From contig CAMNTH010000024.1 in NCBI GenBank assembly GCA_946557785.1, positions 1 to 52,286 of the forward strand: 52,286 nt of DNA. Direction: 5' to 3'. Source of the stretch: an uncultured Blautia sp. (GTDB lineage: Bacteria; Bacillota; Clostridia; Lachnospirales; Lachnospiraceae). Below are positions 16,211 to 25,109 of the stretch, piece after piece. A program made the position numbers and the translations under genes. The notes beneath the pieces were generated by a model. The model was given only the letters and a program-made list of their open reading frames with translations. It ran no database searches and was not told the origin of the DNA. Position 1 is the stretch's first letter, and every line of letters starts with the position of its first letter.

Positions 16211-17221
16211 CTAGTTCCAGGGCAGTTCCGGTGTTTCCAGCTTCTTATCCCTAAGCATCAGGTCAATTACCGCCTCGGAAGCCGATTTACCTTCAAACAG
16301 CACCTTATTTACCTCTTCAATAATAGGCATCTCTACCTGGTACTTTTTGGCAAGGCTCTTGGCTGCTTTTGCGGAATAAACTCCTTCCACCACCATCTTC
16401 ACTTCGTTCATTGCCTCCTCCATGGTGTATCCTTTTCCAATAAGATACCCAGCCTTACGGTTTCGGCTATGCACGCTTGCACAGGTAACGATCAAATCTC
16501 CGATTCCGGACAGACCGCAGAATGTTTCTGCCTTTGCGCCCATTTTCATGCCAAGGCGGGCAATTTCAGCAATCCCTCTGGTAATGAGGGCAGCCTTGGT
16601 ATTATCGCCGTATCCCAAGCCGTCCGCAGTTCCTGCTGCCAGGGCAATCACATTCTTAAGAGACGCCCCCAGCTCCACCCCAAGCATATCCGGCGTAGTA
16701 TATACCCGGAACACAGGACTCATAAAGATTCCCTGAAGATATTCGGCGCTCTCTTTTGTTTTCCCACTGATCACACAGGTAGTGGGAAGTCCGCGGCCAA
16801 CCTCTTCTGCATGGCTTGGTCCTGAAAGCACACATACATCTGCGTTTGGAATCTCTTCCTCAATAATATCGCTCAGTGTCATCAGTGTCTCTTCTTCAAT
16901 TCCCTTTGCCACATTTACGATCTTCTGTCCGTCACGCACAAGGGGGGACATTCTATGAGCCGTACTTCTTGTAAAAGGTGAAGGCACTGCCAGCACTGCC
17001 ACATCAGGCTCTTTTAACGCAGCCTCCAGATCCGCAGTAATGGTAATCCCTTCCGGCAGCTTCACCCCCGGAAGCTTAGACTCATGCTCCCGCTTTTCAT
17101 TGAGCATTTCCACTTCATCTACAAGCGCAGACCACAAAAGCACCTCATGTCCATTGTTGTAAAGCAGAATAGACAACGCCGTTCCCCAGCTTCCCGCTCC
17201 AATCACACTGATTTTTGCCAT
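16211..17221 (-). CDS. gpsA: Glycerol-3-phosphate dehydrogenase [NAD(P)+]
   Basis: Reduces dihydroxyacetone phosphate to sn-glycerol-3-phosphate for phospholipid synthesis. The 336 residues begin with the Rossmann motif GAGSWGTALSI, then the VLAVPSPFTR and GPSHAEEVGRGLPT loops, the catalytic Lys in GASLKNVIALAAG (about residue 190) and the substrate loop GIGDLIVTCASVHSRNRKAG. It is the last gene of a der-plsY-gpsA group; PlsY, 11 bases upstream, uses its product, so the two form one metabolic unit. AAGAGGT precedes the ATG. Confidence 0.97.
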   Translation of the reverse strand: MAKISVIGAGSWGTALSILLYNNGHEVLLWSALVDEVEMLNEKREHESKLPGVKLPEGITITADLEAALKEPDVAVLAVPSPFTRSTAHRMSPLVRDGQKIVNVAKGIEEETLMTLSDIIEEEIPNADVCVLSGPSHAEEVGRGLPTTCVISGKTKESAEYLQGIFMSPVFRVYTTPDMLGVELGASLKNVIALAAGTADGLGYGDNTKAALITRGIAEIARLGMKMGAKAETFCGLSGIGDLIVTCASVHSRNRKAGYLIGKGYTMEEAMNEVKMVVEGVYSAKAAKSLAKKYQVEMPIIEEVNKVLFEGKSASEAVIDLMLRDKKLETPELPWN

Positions 17222-17232
17222 ATCTTTACCTC

Positions 17233-17886
17233 TTAATCTTTCTTTCCTGATTTGCTTCCAAGGAAAATCTTATTTTCTGTTCCATTTAAAAGACGTACGA
17301 TATTTGCCCTATGGCGATAAAATGCCAGAACCGTCAGAGCAGCCATTACGCCGTACATTTCCAGAGTATGGGGTCTGTCCATGCCATATCGTCCCATTTC
17401 GCCAAATACAATGATGATTACCAGCGCTGCTCCATAAGAGCAAAGAGAACACAGGGACACAAAATGGGTGGTAAAAAACAACCCAAAAAAGACTATTGCA
17501 CAGATGAGAAAGATTCTCCAGTCAAAAGCAAGGATCAGTCCCACAGATGCCGCAACCCCTTTGCCCCCCCGGAAATTCAGATAAAACGGAAAATTATGTC
17601 CCAAAATACATCCGGCTGCCGCATACAAACTTAGCAGCGGGAGAATATCTCCATAATTATTTCGAAACAGGGCTTTTACGATCCAAATTGCGAGCACGCA
17701 TTTTAGAAGATCCCCAAGGAGGGTGACTGCACCTGCCTTCTTCCCAAATGTACGAAGGGCATTGGTGGTACCTGCGTTTCCGCTCCCATGCTGCCGGATA
17801 TCTGTCTTATGCATCTTCCCGATAATATAGGAAGTCTGAAAAAGTCCGCACACATATCCAATGGCCAAACAAACAAGCCGTTCCAT
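17233..17886 (-). CDS. plsY: Glycerol-3-phosphate acyltransferase PlsY
   Basis: Membrane enzyme that acylates glycerol-3-phosphate with acyl-phosphate, the first step of phosphatidic acid synthesis. The 217 residues contain five hydrophobic segments and the three PlsY motifs: GSGNAGTTNALR near residue 36, GHNFPFYLNFRGGKGVAAS near residue 95, and the late MAALTVLAFYRHRANIVRLLNGTE near residue 185. The ATG shares one base with the der stop (TAATG), so translation is coupled. A 217-residue length is slightly long, with a charged tail. Confidence 0.96.
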   Translation of the reverse strand: MERLVCLAIGYVCGLFQTSYIIGKMHKTDIRQHGSGNAGTTNALRTFGKKAGAVTLLGDLLKCVLAIWIVKALFRNNYGDILPLLSLYAAAGCILGHNFPFYLNFRGGKGVAASVGLILAFDWRIFLICAIVFFGLFFTTHFVSLCSLCSYGAALVIIIVFGEMGRYGMDRPHTLEMYGVMAALTVLAFYRHRANIVRLLNGTENKIFLGSKSGKKD

Positions 17887-19217
17887 TAAACCTCATCCTT
17901 TCCTCCGCGCTCACGGATGATAAATTTCAGAGAAGTTCCGCCGAACCCAAAAGCATCGCGGATCTTGTTCTCAATATATCTGGTATATGAAAAATGCATC
18001 AGTTCCTTGTCATTTACAAAAATTACAAATGTGGGCGGGCGTACCGAAACCTGGGTGATATAGTAAATTTTCAGGCGCTTGCCCTTGTCTGAAGGAGGCT
18101 GCTGCATAGCAACCGCTTCGGAAAGAATTTCATTGAGAACTCCCGTCTGGATACGCAGTGTCTGATTTTCAATAACTGCGTCAATGGTTTCAAAAAGACG
18201 GCTGATCCGAAGTCCTGTTTTTGCCGAAATGAACACCAGCTCCGCATAGGGCATATAAGCCAGTACCTCCCGGATACGGTTGGTATGCTTATAAATCGTC
18301 TTATCGTCTTTCTCGATGGCATCCCACTTATTCACTGCAATAATCACGCCCTTGCCCCGTTCATGGGCAATTCCCGCAATCTTTGCATCCTGCTCTGTCA
18401 CACCCTCCGTAGCATCAATCATGATTACTACGATGCTTGCCCGCTCCACTGCGGTCACAGTACGGATCACGCTGTAGCGCTCAATCTGCTCCTTCACCTT
18501 ACCTTTGCGGCGAAGGCCTGCCGTATCAATAAATACATAATCCCTGCCCTGCCACTTCACCTTTGTATCAATGGCATCTCTGGTGGTGCCTGCAATGTCT
18601 GATACGATCACTCTATCCTCACCCAGGAGCTTATTTATAAGGGAGGATTTTCCTACATTGGGTTTGCCCACTACAGCGATCTTCGGAATATCGTCCTCCT
18701 CATCCTCTTCCAGATTTTCCGGAAATTCTTTTACAACCTCATCCAGCATGTCTCCAATTCCCATACGGTTTGCTGCAGAAACAGGAACAGGTTGTCCAAT
18801 TCCAAGATTATAAAATTCATAAACATCCATCATAAATTTCTGGACGCTGTCTACTTTATTTACTACCAGGACTACCGGTTTTCCGCTTCTGCGAAGCATA
18901 TCCGCAACCTTGGAATCCGCATCTACAAGTCCCTGGTGCACGTCTGTGATGAAAATGATCACATCCGCCGTGTCAATGGCGATCTGCGCCTGTTCCCTCA
19001 TCTGAGAGAGGATCACATCACTGCTGTCTGGCTCAATACCGCCTGTATCAATCAACGTAAAAGATTTGTCCAGCCATGTGACATCTGCGTAAATCCTGTC
19101 TCTGGTCACCCCCGGCGTATCTTTTACTATGGAGATCATTTCTCCAGCCAGGGCGTTGAACAAAGTGGATTTCCCCACATTAGGCCTGCCCACAATGGCA
19201 ACTACCGGTTTGCTCAT
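17886..19217 (-). CDS. der: Ribosome-assembly GTPase Der (EngA)
   Basis: Double-GTPase needed for 50S subunit maturation. Two G domains lie in tandem: G1 motifs GRPNVGKSTLFN at residues 10-21 and GKPNVGKSSLIN at about 183-194, with matching NKVD and NKWD specificity motifs and DTPG/DTAG switch II motifs. An acidic linker (ENLEEDEEDD) separates them and a KH-like domain ends the 443 residues. The start at 19217 lies inside the end of the upstream gene (38-base overlap) and is supported by AAGGAG 8 bases upstream. plsY follows at once. Confidence 0.97.
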   Translation of the reverse strand: MSKPVVAIVGRPNVGKSTLFNALAGEMISIVKDTPGVTRDRIYADVTWLDKSFTLIDTGGIEPDSSDVILSQMREQAQIAIDTADVIIFITDVHQGLVDADSKVADMLRRSGKPVVLVVNKVDSVQKFMMDVYEFYNLGIGQPVPVSAANRMGIGDMLDEVVKEFPENLEEDEEDDIPKIAVVGKPNVGKSSLINKLLGEDRVIVSDIAGTTRDAIDTKVKWQGRDYVFIDTAGLRRKGKVKEQIERYSVIRTVTAVERASIVVIMIDATEGVTEQDAKIAGIAHERGKGVIIAVNKWDAIEKDDKTIYKHTNRIREVLAYMPYAELVFISAKTGLRISRLFETIDAVIENQTLRIQTGVLNEILSEAVAMQQPPSDKGKRLKIYYITQVSVRPPTFVIFVNDKELMHFSYTRYIENKIRDAFGFGGTSLKFIIRERGGKDEV

Positions 19218-20562
19218 ACATTTGTCTCCTTTTCAACTGCTTATGTTCCTGCGAATCAAGAATGGCAGAAACCAAATCTGACCCGCTTTCATCTACAATT
19301 ACGATTTCTCTTCCAAGGGTCTTGGAAAGCTCCCTGACACTTACATCATCTAAGAACACGTCCTCTCCGTCCCGAAGCATATTACAGGGAATCAGCACCT
19401 GGTTTCCAAGTTCCGTACCCAAAAGCTGCTCTTTTAGATCAATTCCTGTGATCAGACCGGATACCGTGATCATTTCCCCAAAGAAATGATTAGTGATGGT
19501 TTTCACATCTACCCGCACATGAGGGAATTTCCGGCTGATTTCCCTGGCATACCTGGCTATATAAGGCCCTGCAAGCTTTCCTGTGGCAAGAGTTACATGA
19601 ACTTCCCGGTCGTCACCGGTCCGTTCCTCAAGAGCCTCCTTCACCTCCGCCTCCAAAAGCCTCAGCATGCCCACACCATTCTCAAGCTGAAGATAACCGT
19701 CATAAGTCTCCTCCTCCGGAAGCTCCCACTCTGCCAGAATATACCATTCATCTGACGCATGGACAAAGTGGATGCCGTGCATCTCCATCATCTTCTCCTG
19801 CCAGTGCCGTATCTGCCGGATCACCTCCCGGGCGTCCTCCCTTTGGAATGCCTGTAAAGGATACAACCCTTCACGGTATTTTGTCAAGCCCACAGGAACA
19901 ACAGATACGCTTTCCAGAAGCGGAGCATAGGCGGAAAGCTTCTCAAGGCTGTATTCCAGCTCCTTTCCATCATTGATCCCTTTGCACAGAACAATCTGCC
20001 CGTTCATGGCAATCCCGGCCTCGTAAAGCCTGTCCACCTTTAAAAGGGCATCCCCTGCAAAGCGGTTATGCAGCATCCTGCACCGAAGCTTGGGATTCAT
20101 GGCCTGAAAGGAAATATTAATGGGTTCCAGGTGATAATGGATGATACGCTCAATATCATGGTCGCTCATATTCGTCAGCGTCACATAATTCCCCTGAAGA
20201 AAAGACAGACGGGAGTCATCATCTTTAAAGTAAAGGGTCTTACGCATCCCCGGGGGCATCTGGTCAATAAAGCAGAACAGGCAGTGGTTGGAACAGGAAC
20301 GGTAATCATCCATTAATCCATTCTCAAACTCAATGCCTAAGTCTTCTTCGTATTCCTTTTCCACTTCCAGCTCCCAGACTTCTCCGCCCTTCTTCTCGAT
20401 CAGAAGCACTACATACTCCTCGTTCATCAGATAGCGGTAATCAAACACATCCTCTATTTCTTTGTCATTGATGCCAAGCAGGATATCTCCCGCTTCCAGC
20501 TCCAGCTCATCCCCAATGCTTCCGGGAAGCACCCTGGAAATCACATGTTTTTTTTCTTTCAT
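19180..20562 (-). CDS. Radical SAM protein with PDZ domain (DUF512 family)
   Basis: A 460-residue protein with an N-terminal PDZ-like domain (about residues 5-75, SRVLPGSIGDELELEAGD), a CSNHCLFC motif near residue 91 that fits the radical SAM Cx3Cx2C [4Fe-4S] site, and a C-terminal DUF512 domain. The family is widespread in Clostridia and cyanobacteria, usually next to der, and its reaction is unknown. That neighbourhood is kept here with a 38-base overlap into der, suggesting a role near ribosome assembly or tRNA/rRNA modification; this is inference. The start is ATG at 20562; upstream is a promoter and a small GGGC-AAAA-GCCC hairpin in the leader. Confidence 0.9.
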   Translation of the reverse strand: MKEKKHVISRVLPGSIGDELELEAGDILLGINDKEIEDVFDYRYLMNEEYVVLLIEKKGGEVWELEVEKEYEEDLGIEFENGLMDDYRSCSNHCLFCFIDQMPPGMRKTLYFKDDDSRLSFLQGNYVTLTNMSDHDIERIIHYHLEPINISFQAMNPKLRCRMLHNRFAGDALLKVDRLYEAGIAMNGQIVLCKGINDGKELEYSLEKLSAYAPLLESVSVVPVGLTKYREGLYPLQAFQREDAREVIRQIRHWQEKMMEMHGIHFVHASDEWYILAEWELPEEETYDGYLQLENGVGMLRLLEAEVKEALEERTGDDREVHVTLATGKLAGPYIARYAREISRKFPHVRVDVKTITNHFFGEMITVSGLITGIDLKEQLLGTELGNQVLIPCNMLRDGEDVFLDDVSVRELSKTLGREIVIVDESGSDLVSAILDSQEHKQLKRRQMYEQTGSCHCGQA

Positions 20563-20614
20563 TTTTTACTCCATTGTCAGAAAGGGCTTTTGCCCTACAC
20601 TTTTTAACTCCATT

Positions 20615-20643
20615 ATCATACCAACTTTGCGTGTAAAAAGCAA
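20615..20643 (-). promoter_or_regulatory. Promoter of the radical SAM-der-plsY-gpsA operon
   Basis: Minus-strand TTGCTT (20643-20638), 17-base spacer, TATGAT (20620-20615) with a TG one base upstream. It is back to back with the prs promoter. Confidence 0.65.
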
Positions 20644-20651
20644 TAAATTCC

Positions 20652-20680
20652 TTGACGAGATTTAGGGCAAATGTTATAAA
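20652..20680 (+). promoter_or_regulatory. Promoter of prs
   Basis: TTGACG at 20652-20657, 17-base spacer, TATAAA at 20675-20680 with TGT directly before it (extended -10). A 55-base leader follows. Confidence 0.8.
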
Positions 20681-20734
20681 TGTAGTAGATAAGCTTTTAT
20701 CTCAAATAAAACTTGTTTACTTAGGAGGAATATT

Positions 20735-21904
20735 ATGCCGAATATAGAGTTACTTGAGAAGTCCCTTCCGGTTGCGCCTATTCGCATTGCCGCCCTTGCA
20801 GGCTGCCAGGAGCTGGCCCGTGAGGTTGATAAGAAGCTGGTTAAGTTCCGTAAAGAGCTGGTCGCTAAGAAGCAGCCAAGCATCATTCCCCAGGGCTACA
20901 GCGAAGATTCTTTCCTGGTGGAGTGTGAATGTGTCCGTTTCGGAACCGGTGAAGGTAAGGGATATATCAAAGAATCTGTCCGCGGAACGGATCTTTATAT
21001 TATGGTGGATGTTACCAACTACAGCCAGACATATACCGTATGCGGCCATGAAAACCATATGTCTCCTGACAACCATTACCAGGATTTAAAGAGAATCATC
21101 TCCGCTGCCACAGGCAAAGCACATAGAATCAATGTCATCATGCCCTTCCTTTATGAGGGCCGCCAGCACAGGCGTTCCAAGAGAGAGTCCTTAGACTGCG
21201 CACTGGCCCTGAAGGAGTTAAGCGACATGGGTGTTTCCAATTTTATTACCTTTGACGCTCATGATCCCCGTGTACAGAATTCCATTCCGCTGAATGGATT
21301 TGACAACTTTTTCCCCACTTATCAGTTTTTAAAAGCCCTGGTAAAGAATGTTCCGAATTTTAAGATGGATAATGACCACCTTATGATCATCAGTCCTGAT
21401 GAAGGTGCAATGTCCAGAGCTGTTTATTTCTCCAACATTCTTGGTGTGGATATGGGTATGTTCTATAAGCGCCGTGATTACTCCACGATCGTCAATGGCA
21501 AAAATCCCATTGTGGCCCATGAATTCCTGGGGGATTCCGTGGAAGGAAAAGACGTGGTTATCATCGATGATATGATTTCCTCCGGAGAAAGCATGCTGGA
21601 TGTTGCGAAACAGATCAAAGGACGTAAGGCAAACCGTGTCTTTATCTGTACCACTTACGGGCTGTTTACAGACGGGCTTGATAAATTTGATGAATATTAT
21701 GAAAAAGGCTGGCTGGACAAGGTGATCACCACTAACCTGAACTACCGTCTTCCTGCCCTTCTTACCAAACCCTATTATACTGAGGCGAATATGAGCAAAT
21801 ACCTGGCAAGCATTATTGACATCATTAACCACGATGTCTCTGTTGAGAAGGTTCGTTCCAGCAACGATAAGATTTATGAACTGATTAAAAAAGTAAACGG
21901 CTAA
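20735..21904 (+). CDS. prs: Ribose-phosphate pyrophosphokinase, long atypical form
   Basis: Makes phosphoribosyl pyrophosphate from ribose-5-phosphate and ATP. The 389 residues exceed the usual 310-320; the extra length is an N-terminal segment and inserts. Family marks include PFLYEGRQHRRSKRES (about 134-149), FDAHDPRVQN with the divalent-metal His, and the PRPP loop VVIIDDMISSGES (about 273-285), which differs from the common DDMIDTAGT form. This variant class is familiar from Lachnospiraceae. A strong AGGAGG site precedes the ATG. It is a single-gene unit with its own promoter and terminator. Regulation by ADP may differ from classic Prs because of the altered loop. Confidence 0.9.
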   Translation: MPNIELLEKSLPVAPIRIAALAGCQELAREVDKKLVKFRKELVAKKQPSIIPQGYSEDSFLVECECVRFGTGEGKGYIKESVRGTDLYIMVDVTNYSQTYTVCGHENHMSPDNHYQDLKRIISAATGKAHRINVIMPFLYEGRQHRRSKRESLDCALALKELSDMGVSNFITFDAHDPRVQNSIPLNGFDNFFPTYQFLKALVKNVPNFKMDNDHLMIISPDEGAMSRAVYFSNILGVDMGMFYKRRDYSTIVNGKNPIVAHEFLGDSVEGKDVVIIDDMISSGESMLDVAKQIKGRKANRVFICTTYGLFTDGLDKFDEYYEKGWLDKVITTNLNYRLPALLTKPYYTEANMSKYLASIIDIINHDVSVEKVRSSNDKIYELIKKVNG

Positions 21905-21912
21905 ATAACGTT

Positions 21913-21944
21913 AAAAACTCCTGGCGAACAGCCAGGAGTTTTTT
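21913..21944. terminator. Terminator after prs
   Basis: Perfect stem ACTCCTGGC/GCCAGGAGT with loop GAACA, A-run before and six T after, so it can also end the convergent pgeF message. Confidence 0.92.
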
Positions 21945-21974
21945 ATACCATAAGAAATCCCTTTCCGGGAAGCA

Positions 21975-22826
21975 TCAGGGGCGGATACCAAGAAATGCCC
22001 CCAGATTCCCCCTCTTTCCTTTTGATGCCCTATGGGAGAACAGAAATTGTGGATTACAGCAGGTACAGAGATTTGGCATGGAAATATGGGATTCCAAAAT
22101 ACCCGCTTCCAAAAGGACGATCTTATTAGCCATCCACAGGTCAAGCTGGTATTTGCCGTTTGGTTTCCTGTAATACAGCACGGGCCAATGCTCTTTGGAG
22201 AAGGCTTTCTGAAATTCCAGGATCACATCCTCGCTGACCTCGTAGCAGTCCTGACAGATGGAAGGTCCGACGGCAGCATAAATCCGGGAAGGGTCGCTTC
22301 CGTATTCTTCGTGCATTTTTTCTACGGTCACCCTGCCCATTCGCCCTGCAGTCCCCCTCCATCCTGAGTGGGAAAGCCCGATTGCCTTATGAACCGGATC
22401 AATAAAATAAAGGGGAACACAGTCTGCATAAAAAGTCGCAAGTACAATTCCCGGGATATTCGTGACCATCCCGTCTACCTCATGAAACTCCCGGGGCTTT
22501 GTTACCCCGCACCCCCGATCCCCTTCTTCTGCTGTTCGGACAATGGTAGTATGGGTCTGATCAGAGGTTACGATATTTTCAGGCAAAAAACCAAGTGCAT
22601 CCCCCATCCGTCTGTAATTCTCCATTACTGCTTCCTCTTTGTCCCCTCTTGTGAAGCTTAAGTTCATAGACTGGTAAATACCTTCGCTTACCCCTCCTAA
22701 ACGGGTAGAAAAACAGTGAACATATTCCTTCATACTGTCAAACTGAGGATAGGTCAGATACGTAACCCCCTTCTTTTCATTCACTGTCATTTTTTCCTGA
22801 TGCTCGTCATGCCATTTTATATTCAT
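21975..22826 (-). CDS. pgeF: Peptidoglycan editing factor PgeF (YfiH/laccase-like domain)
   Basis: A 283-residue cytoplasmic protein of the DUF152/multicopper-like family; characterised members remove wrongly placed L-Ser from UDP-MurNAc, and others act on purine nucleosides. Metal-site motifs are clear: the DQTHTTIV His, ADCVPLYFIDP with its Cys, LSHSGWRGTAGRM with its His, and GPSICQDCYEV. The C-terminal NLCTCCNPQFLFSHRA segment is also typical. AGGAGG lies 5 bases before the ATG at 22826. It follows yraN and rnhB in the same direction (45 and 72 base gaps), likely one operon. Confidence 0.92.
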   Translation of the reverse strand: MNIKWHDEHQEKMTVNEKKGVTYLTYPQFDSMKEYVHCFSTRLGGVSEGIYQSMNLSFTRGDKEEAVMENYRRMGDALGFLPENIVTSDQTHTTIVRTAEEGDRGCGVTKPREFHEVDGMVTNIPGIVLATFYADCVPLYFIDPVHKAIGLSHSGWRGTAGRMGRVTVEKMHEEYGSDPSRIYAAVGPSICQDCYEVSEDVILEFQKAFSKEHWPVLYYRKPNGKYQLDLWMANKIVLLEAGILESHISMPNLCTCCNPQFLFSHRASKGKRGNLGAFLGIRP

Positions 22827-22871
22827 AAGTTCCTCCTGAATCCCTGGGGTTTTCCCGGTTTCTGTTTCATT

Positions 22872-23225
22872 TTAAGGACAATACTCAAATGCATTTTGAT
22901 ACCAGCGGATTTCTTCCCAGTCAAAGGCTATCACGTCAAATCTGCACGGAATCTCCTGACCCTTAAAATGCGTAAGGAGATAAAAACCTGCTACCCTGCT
23001 GATCACCTGCTGTTTCTTATAGTCCACTGCTTCTGCCGCATAGCCGTTTCTTTTGTTAAACCGGTACTTTACTTCAATAAATACCAGATACGCCCCTTGC
23101 TTTCCAATGAGATCCACTTCCCCCATCCTGCATCGGAAATTCCTCTCCAGAATCTGTACCCCATGAGTTTTCAGATACTGGGCCGCTTTCTCTTCATAAC
23201 AGGTCCCAACGGCTCGTTTATTCAT
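22872..23225 (-). CDS. YraN family protein (UPF0102, endonuclease-like fold)
   Basis: About 117 residues with the restriction-endonuclease-like core GEVDLIGKQGAYLVFIEVKYR (Glu, Asp and the E-x-K triad), preceded by GTCYEEKAAQYL. The family is conserved next to rnhB in many bacteria, and its role is unknown, possibly in DNA or RNA processing. I start it at the ATG at 23225 because MNKRAVGTCYEEKAA aligns with the usual YraN start; an upstream TTG at 23276 would add 17 residues, with equally weak ribosome-binding sites. It lies between rnhB and pgeF. Confidence 0.85.
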   Translation of the reverse strand: MNKRAVGTCYEEKAAQYLKTHGVQILERNFRCRMGEVDLIGKQGAYLVFIEVKYRFNKRNGYAAEAVDYKKQQVISRVAGFYLLTHFKGQEIPCRFDVIAFDWEEIRWYQNAFEYCP

Positions 23226-23297
23226 CAAATACTCACATTCTTCTCCATTTTTATGTAGGTATCTTTTGTTTTTCAATCTCTCAGATTTTCCAGTTTC

Positions 23298-24059
23298 TTA
23301 TACTCCTATAAAATTCTTAATAAAGGTTGCCCTGTGGATCGGGCTTGGGCCGTATTTTTTTATTGCTTCAATATGAGCGGAAGAACCATAGCCCTTGTTG
23401 GAAGCAAAACCATACTCAGGCATAAGCTTATCGTAGTCCTCCATCATCCTATCCCTGGTTACCTTTGCCACAATGCTCGCAGCTGCAATGGAAACGCTTT
23501 TGGCATCGCCTTTTATAATAGGCACCTGGGGAATGATCACTTCCGGAATGGTCACCGCATCGTTTAAAAGCAGCTGGGGAACAGCCTTTAGCTTGCCTAC
23601 AGCCTCCCGCATAGCCTCATAGGTTGCCTGCAGAATATTGATTTCATCAATTCTTCCCGGACCTACCGCTCCGATGCCTACAGAAACCGCCTTTTCCAGA
23701 ATGATTTCATAAAGCTCCTCACGCTTCCTTGCTGTGAGCTGCTTTGAATCATTCAGATACAAAATATCGCAGTCCTTAGGAAGGATTACTGCACAGGCAA
23801 CCACAGGGCCTGCCAAAGGTCCCCGTCCCACTTCATCAATCCCGCATAAATAACCAAGATGCTCATATTTATGCTCGTATTTTTTCATTTCTTCAATACG
23901 CTTTTTTTCTTTAAGCAAAGCCGCTTCTTTTTTCCTGCACTGCTCCAAAAGCTTCTTCACACCGCTTCTTTCATCCATGCCGTACTTTTCATAAATGACA
24001 ACATATTCTTCTATTGCCGCCCCGCTGACTTCCTGCTTTATTTCTCCAATGCTTTTCAT
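23298..24059 (-). CDS. rnhB: Ribonuclease HII
   Basis: Removes ribonucleotides misincorporated in DNA and RNA-DNA hybrids. The catalytic domain starts at GIDEVGRGPLAGPVV (about residue 73 of my start) with the first Asp and Glu, continues with LNDSKQL and the later GDAKSVSIAAASIVAKVTRDR block. The first 65 residues are a charged, probably coiled-coil extension seen in some Clostridial RNase HII proteins. I chose the ATG at 24059, 8-9 bases after AAGAGAG, over a GTG three codons upstream. It leads the rnhB-yraN-pgeF group. Confidence 0.93.
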   Translation of the reverse strand: MKSIGEIKQEVSGAAIEEYVVIYEKYGMDERSGVKKLLEQCRKKEAALLKEKKRIEEMKKYEHKYEHLGYLCGIDEVGRGPLAGPVVACAVILPKDCDILYLNDSKQLTARKREELYEIILEKAVSVGIGAVGPGRIDEINILQATYEAMREAVGKLKAVPQLLLNDAVTIPEVIIPQVPIIKGDAKSVSIAAASIVAKVTRDRMMEDYDKLMPEYGFASNKGYGSSAHIEAIKKYGPSPIHRATFIKNFIGV

Positions 24060-24072
24060 CCTATGCACTCTC

Positions 24073-24113
24073 TTCTTATGACACTTTTCTTATGATGTGA
24101 TGTTTTCTTATGA
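24073..24113 (-). repeat. Three direct repeats of TCATAAGAA upstream of rnhB
   Basis: Minus-strand TCATAAGAA occurs at 24113-24105, 24095-24087 and 24081-24073, with starts 18 and 14 bases apart, just upstream of the rnhB ribosome-binding site. It may be a protein-binding array or slippage-derived repeat; function unknown. Confidence 0.5.
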
Positions 24114-24118
24114 TTAAG

Positions 24119-24145
24119 AAAGAATCCTGCCAGGCAGGATTCTTT
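24119..24145 (-). terminator. Terminator of the cyclophilin lipoprotein gene
   Basis: Minus-strand stem AAAGAATCCTG/CAGGATTCTTT, loop CCTGG, followed by CTTAAT. It separates this gene from rnhB. Confidence 0.8.
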
Positions 24146-24160
24146 GCGCTTAATCTACCA

Positions 24161-24976
24161 TCAATCTACAATTGTAATACTTTCGATTACAGGCTGTTCT
24201 TCCCCCGGAATCGTTCCGTTATCGTCTATTGGATTAGCATCCTTACAAATCTTATCCACGATTTCCATTCCTTCCGTTACATAGCCAAATGCGGCATAAG
24301 AGCCATCCAGGAATGCACTGTCAGTCTGCACAATAAAGAACTGGGAGCTTGCGCTGTCCATTGCCTGGGAACGTGCCATGGAAATTGCGCCTTTTGTATG
24401 AGAAAGATCATTTTTCACACCGTTTTTTTCAAATTCTCCTTTGATCGTCTCCTCAGAGCCTCCGGTTCCGTTGCCAAGAGGATCCCCTCCCTGCATCATG
24501 AAACCGTCCATAATGCGATGGAAGGTCAGTCCGTCATAAAAGCCCTCCTGAACCAGCTTCACAAAGTTTGTAACCGTAATAGGTGCTGTATCGGCATCCA
24601 GCTCCACATCCACCTGTCCATAATCCTTAATTATAATTTCTGCATGATGCTTTCCGGAAAGCTGCGTATCCGTATTGAGAACCTTGGTATCCGCATCTGA
24701 AGTCTCTGTATCTGAAGCATCTGCATTTGAAGCATCTTCTTCCGTAAGGATTTCCCCATCCTCCTGTTCTTCCTCTTCTCCGTCTGTAAATCCGGCCGCC
24801 ACTGCAGTTTCCTCATCCACTGCATCCAAAGGAGCATTTTCCCCTTCTTCACTGCTCTGGGAAATGCTCTTCTTCTCCATATCAGTTGTTTCCTTTGCAG
24901 TATCATTTCCGCATCCGGCCAGAACTCCTGCCGCTAAAACAGATGCCAGAAGCATTGACATTATTTTATGTTTCAT
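24161..24976 (-). CDS. Peptidyl-prolyl cis-trans isomerase (cyclophilin type), lipoprotein
   Basis: Secreted, lipid-anchored foldase. The N-terminus is a lipoprotein signal (MKHKIMSMLLASVLAAGVLAGC) with the lipobox Cys at residue 22, so it is anchored outside the membrane. A long acidic linker (about residues 30-100, rich in Glu, Asp and Ser, with an ASDTETSDAD-like run) precedes a cyclophilin domain with FHRIMDGFMMQGGDP, SQFFIVQTD and FGYVTEGMEIVDKI. GGAGG lies 8 bases before the ATG at 24976; longer open frame upstream is not supported. It probably helps fold exported proteins. Confidence 0.92.
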   Translation of the reverse strand: MKHKIMSMLLASVLAAGVLAGCGNDTAKETTDMEKKSISQSSEEGENAPLDAVDEETAVAAGFTDGEEEEQEDGEILTEEDASNADASDTETSDADTKVLNTDTQLSGKHHAEIIIKDYGQVDVELDADTAPITVTNFVKLVQEGFYDGLTFHRIMDGFMMQGGDPLGNGTGGSEETIKGEFEKNGVKNDLSHTKGAISMARSQAMDSASSQFFIVQTDSAFLDGSYAAFGYVTEGMEIVDKICKDANPIDDNGTIPGEEQPVIESITIVD

Positions 24977-25047
24977 GATCTTTTCCTCCATTTTCTGATT
25001 TCCGCCGCCGCAGCCATTCATTGCCTTCGCCGCTGCTTGTCCTCCTA

Positions 25048-25075
25048 ATTATACAGGGATGCAAAAAAAATACAA
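25048..25075 (-). promoter_or_regulatory. Promoter of the cyclophilin lipoprotein gene
   Basis: Minus-strand TTGTAT (25075-25070), 16-base spacer, TATAAT (25053-25048). Confidence 0.7.
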
Positions 25076-25109
25076 TTCATTTCACAGAAAATTCAGAAAT
25101 GCACCAGGA

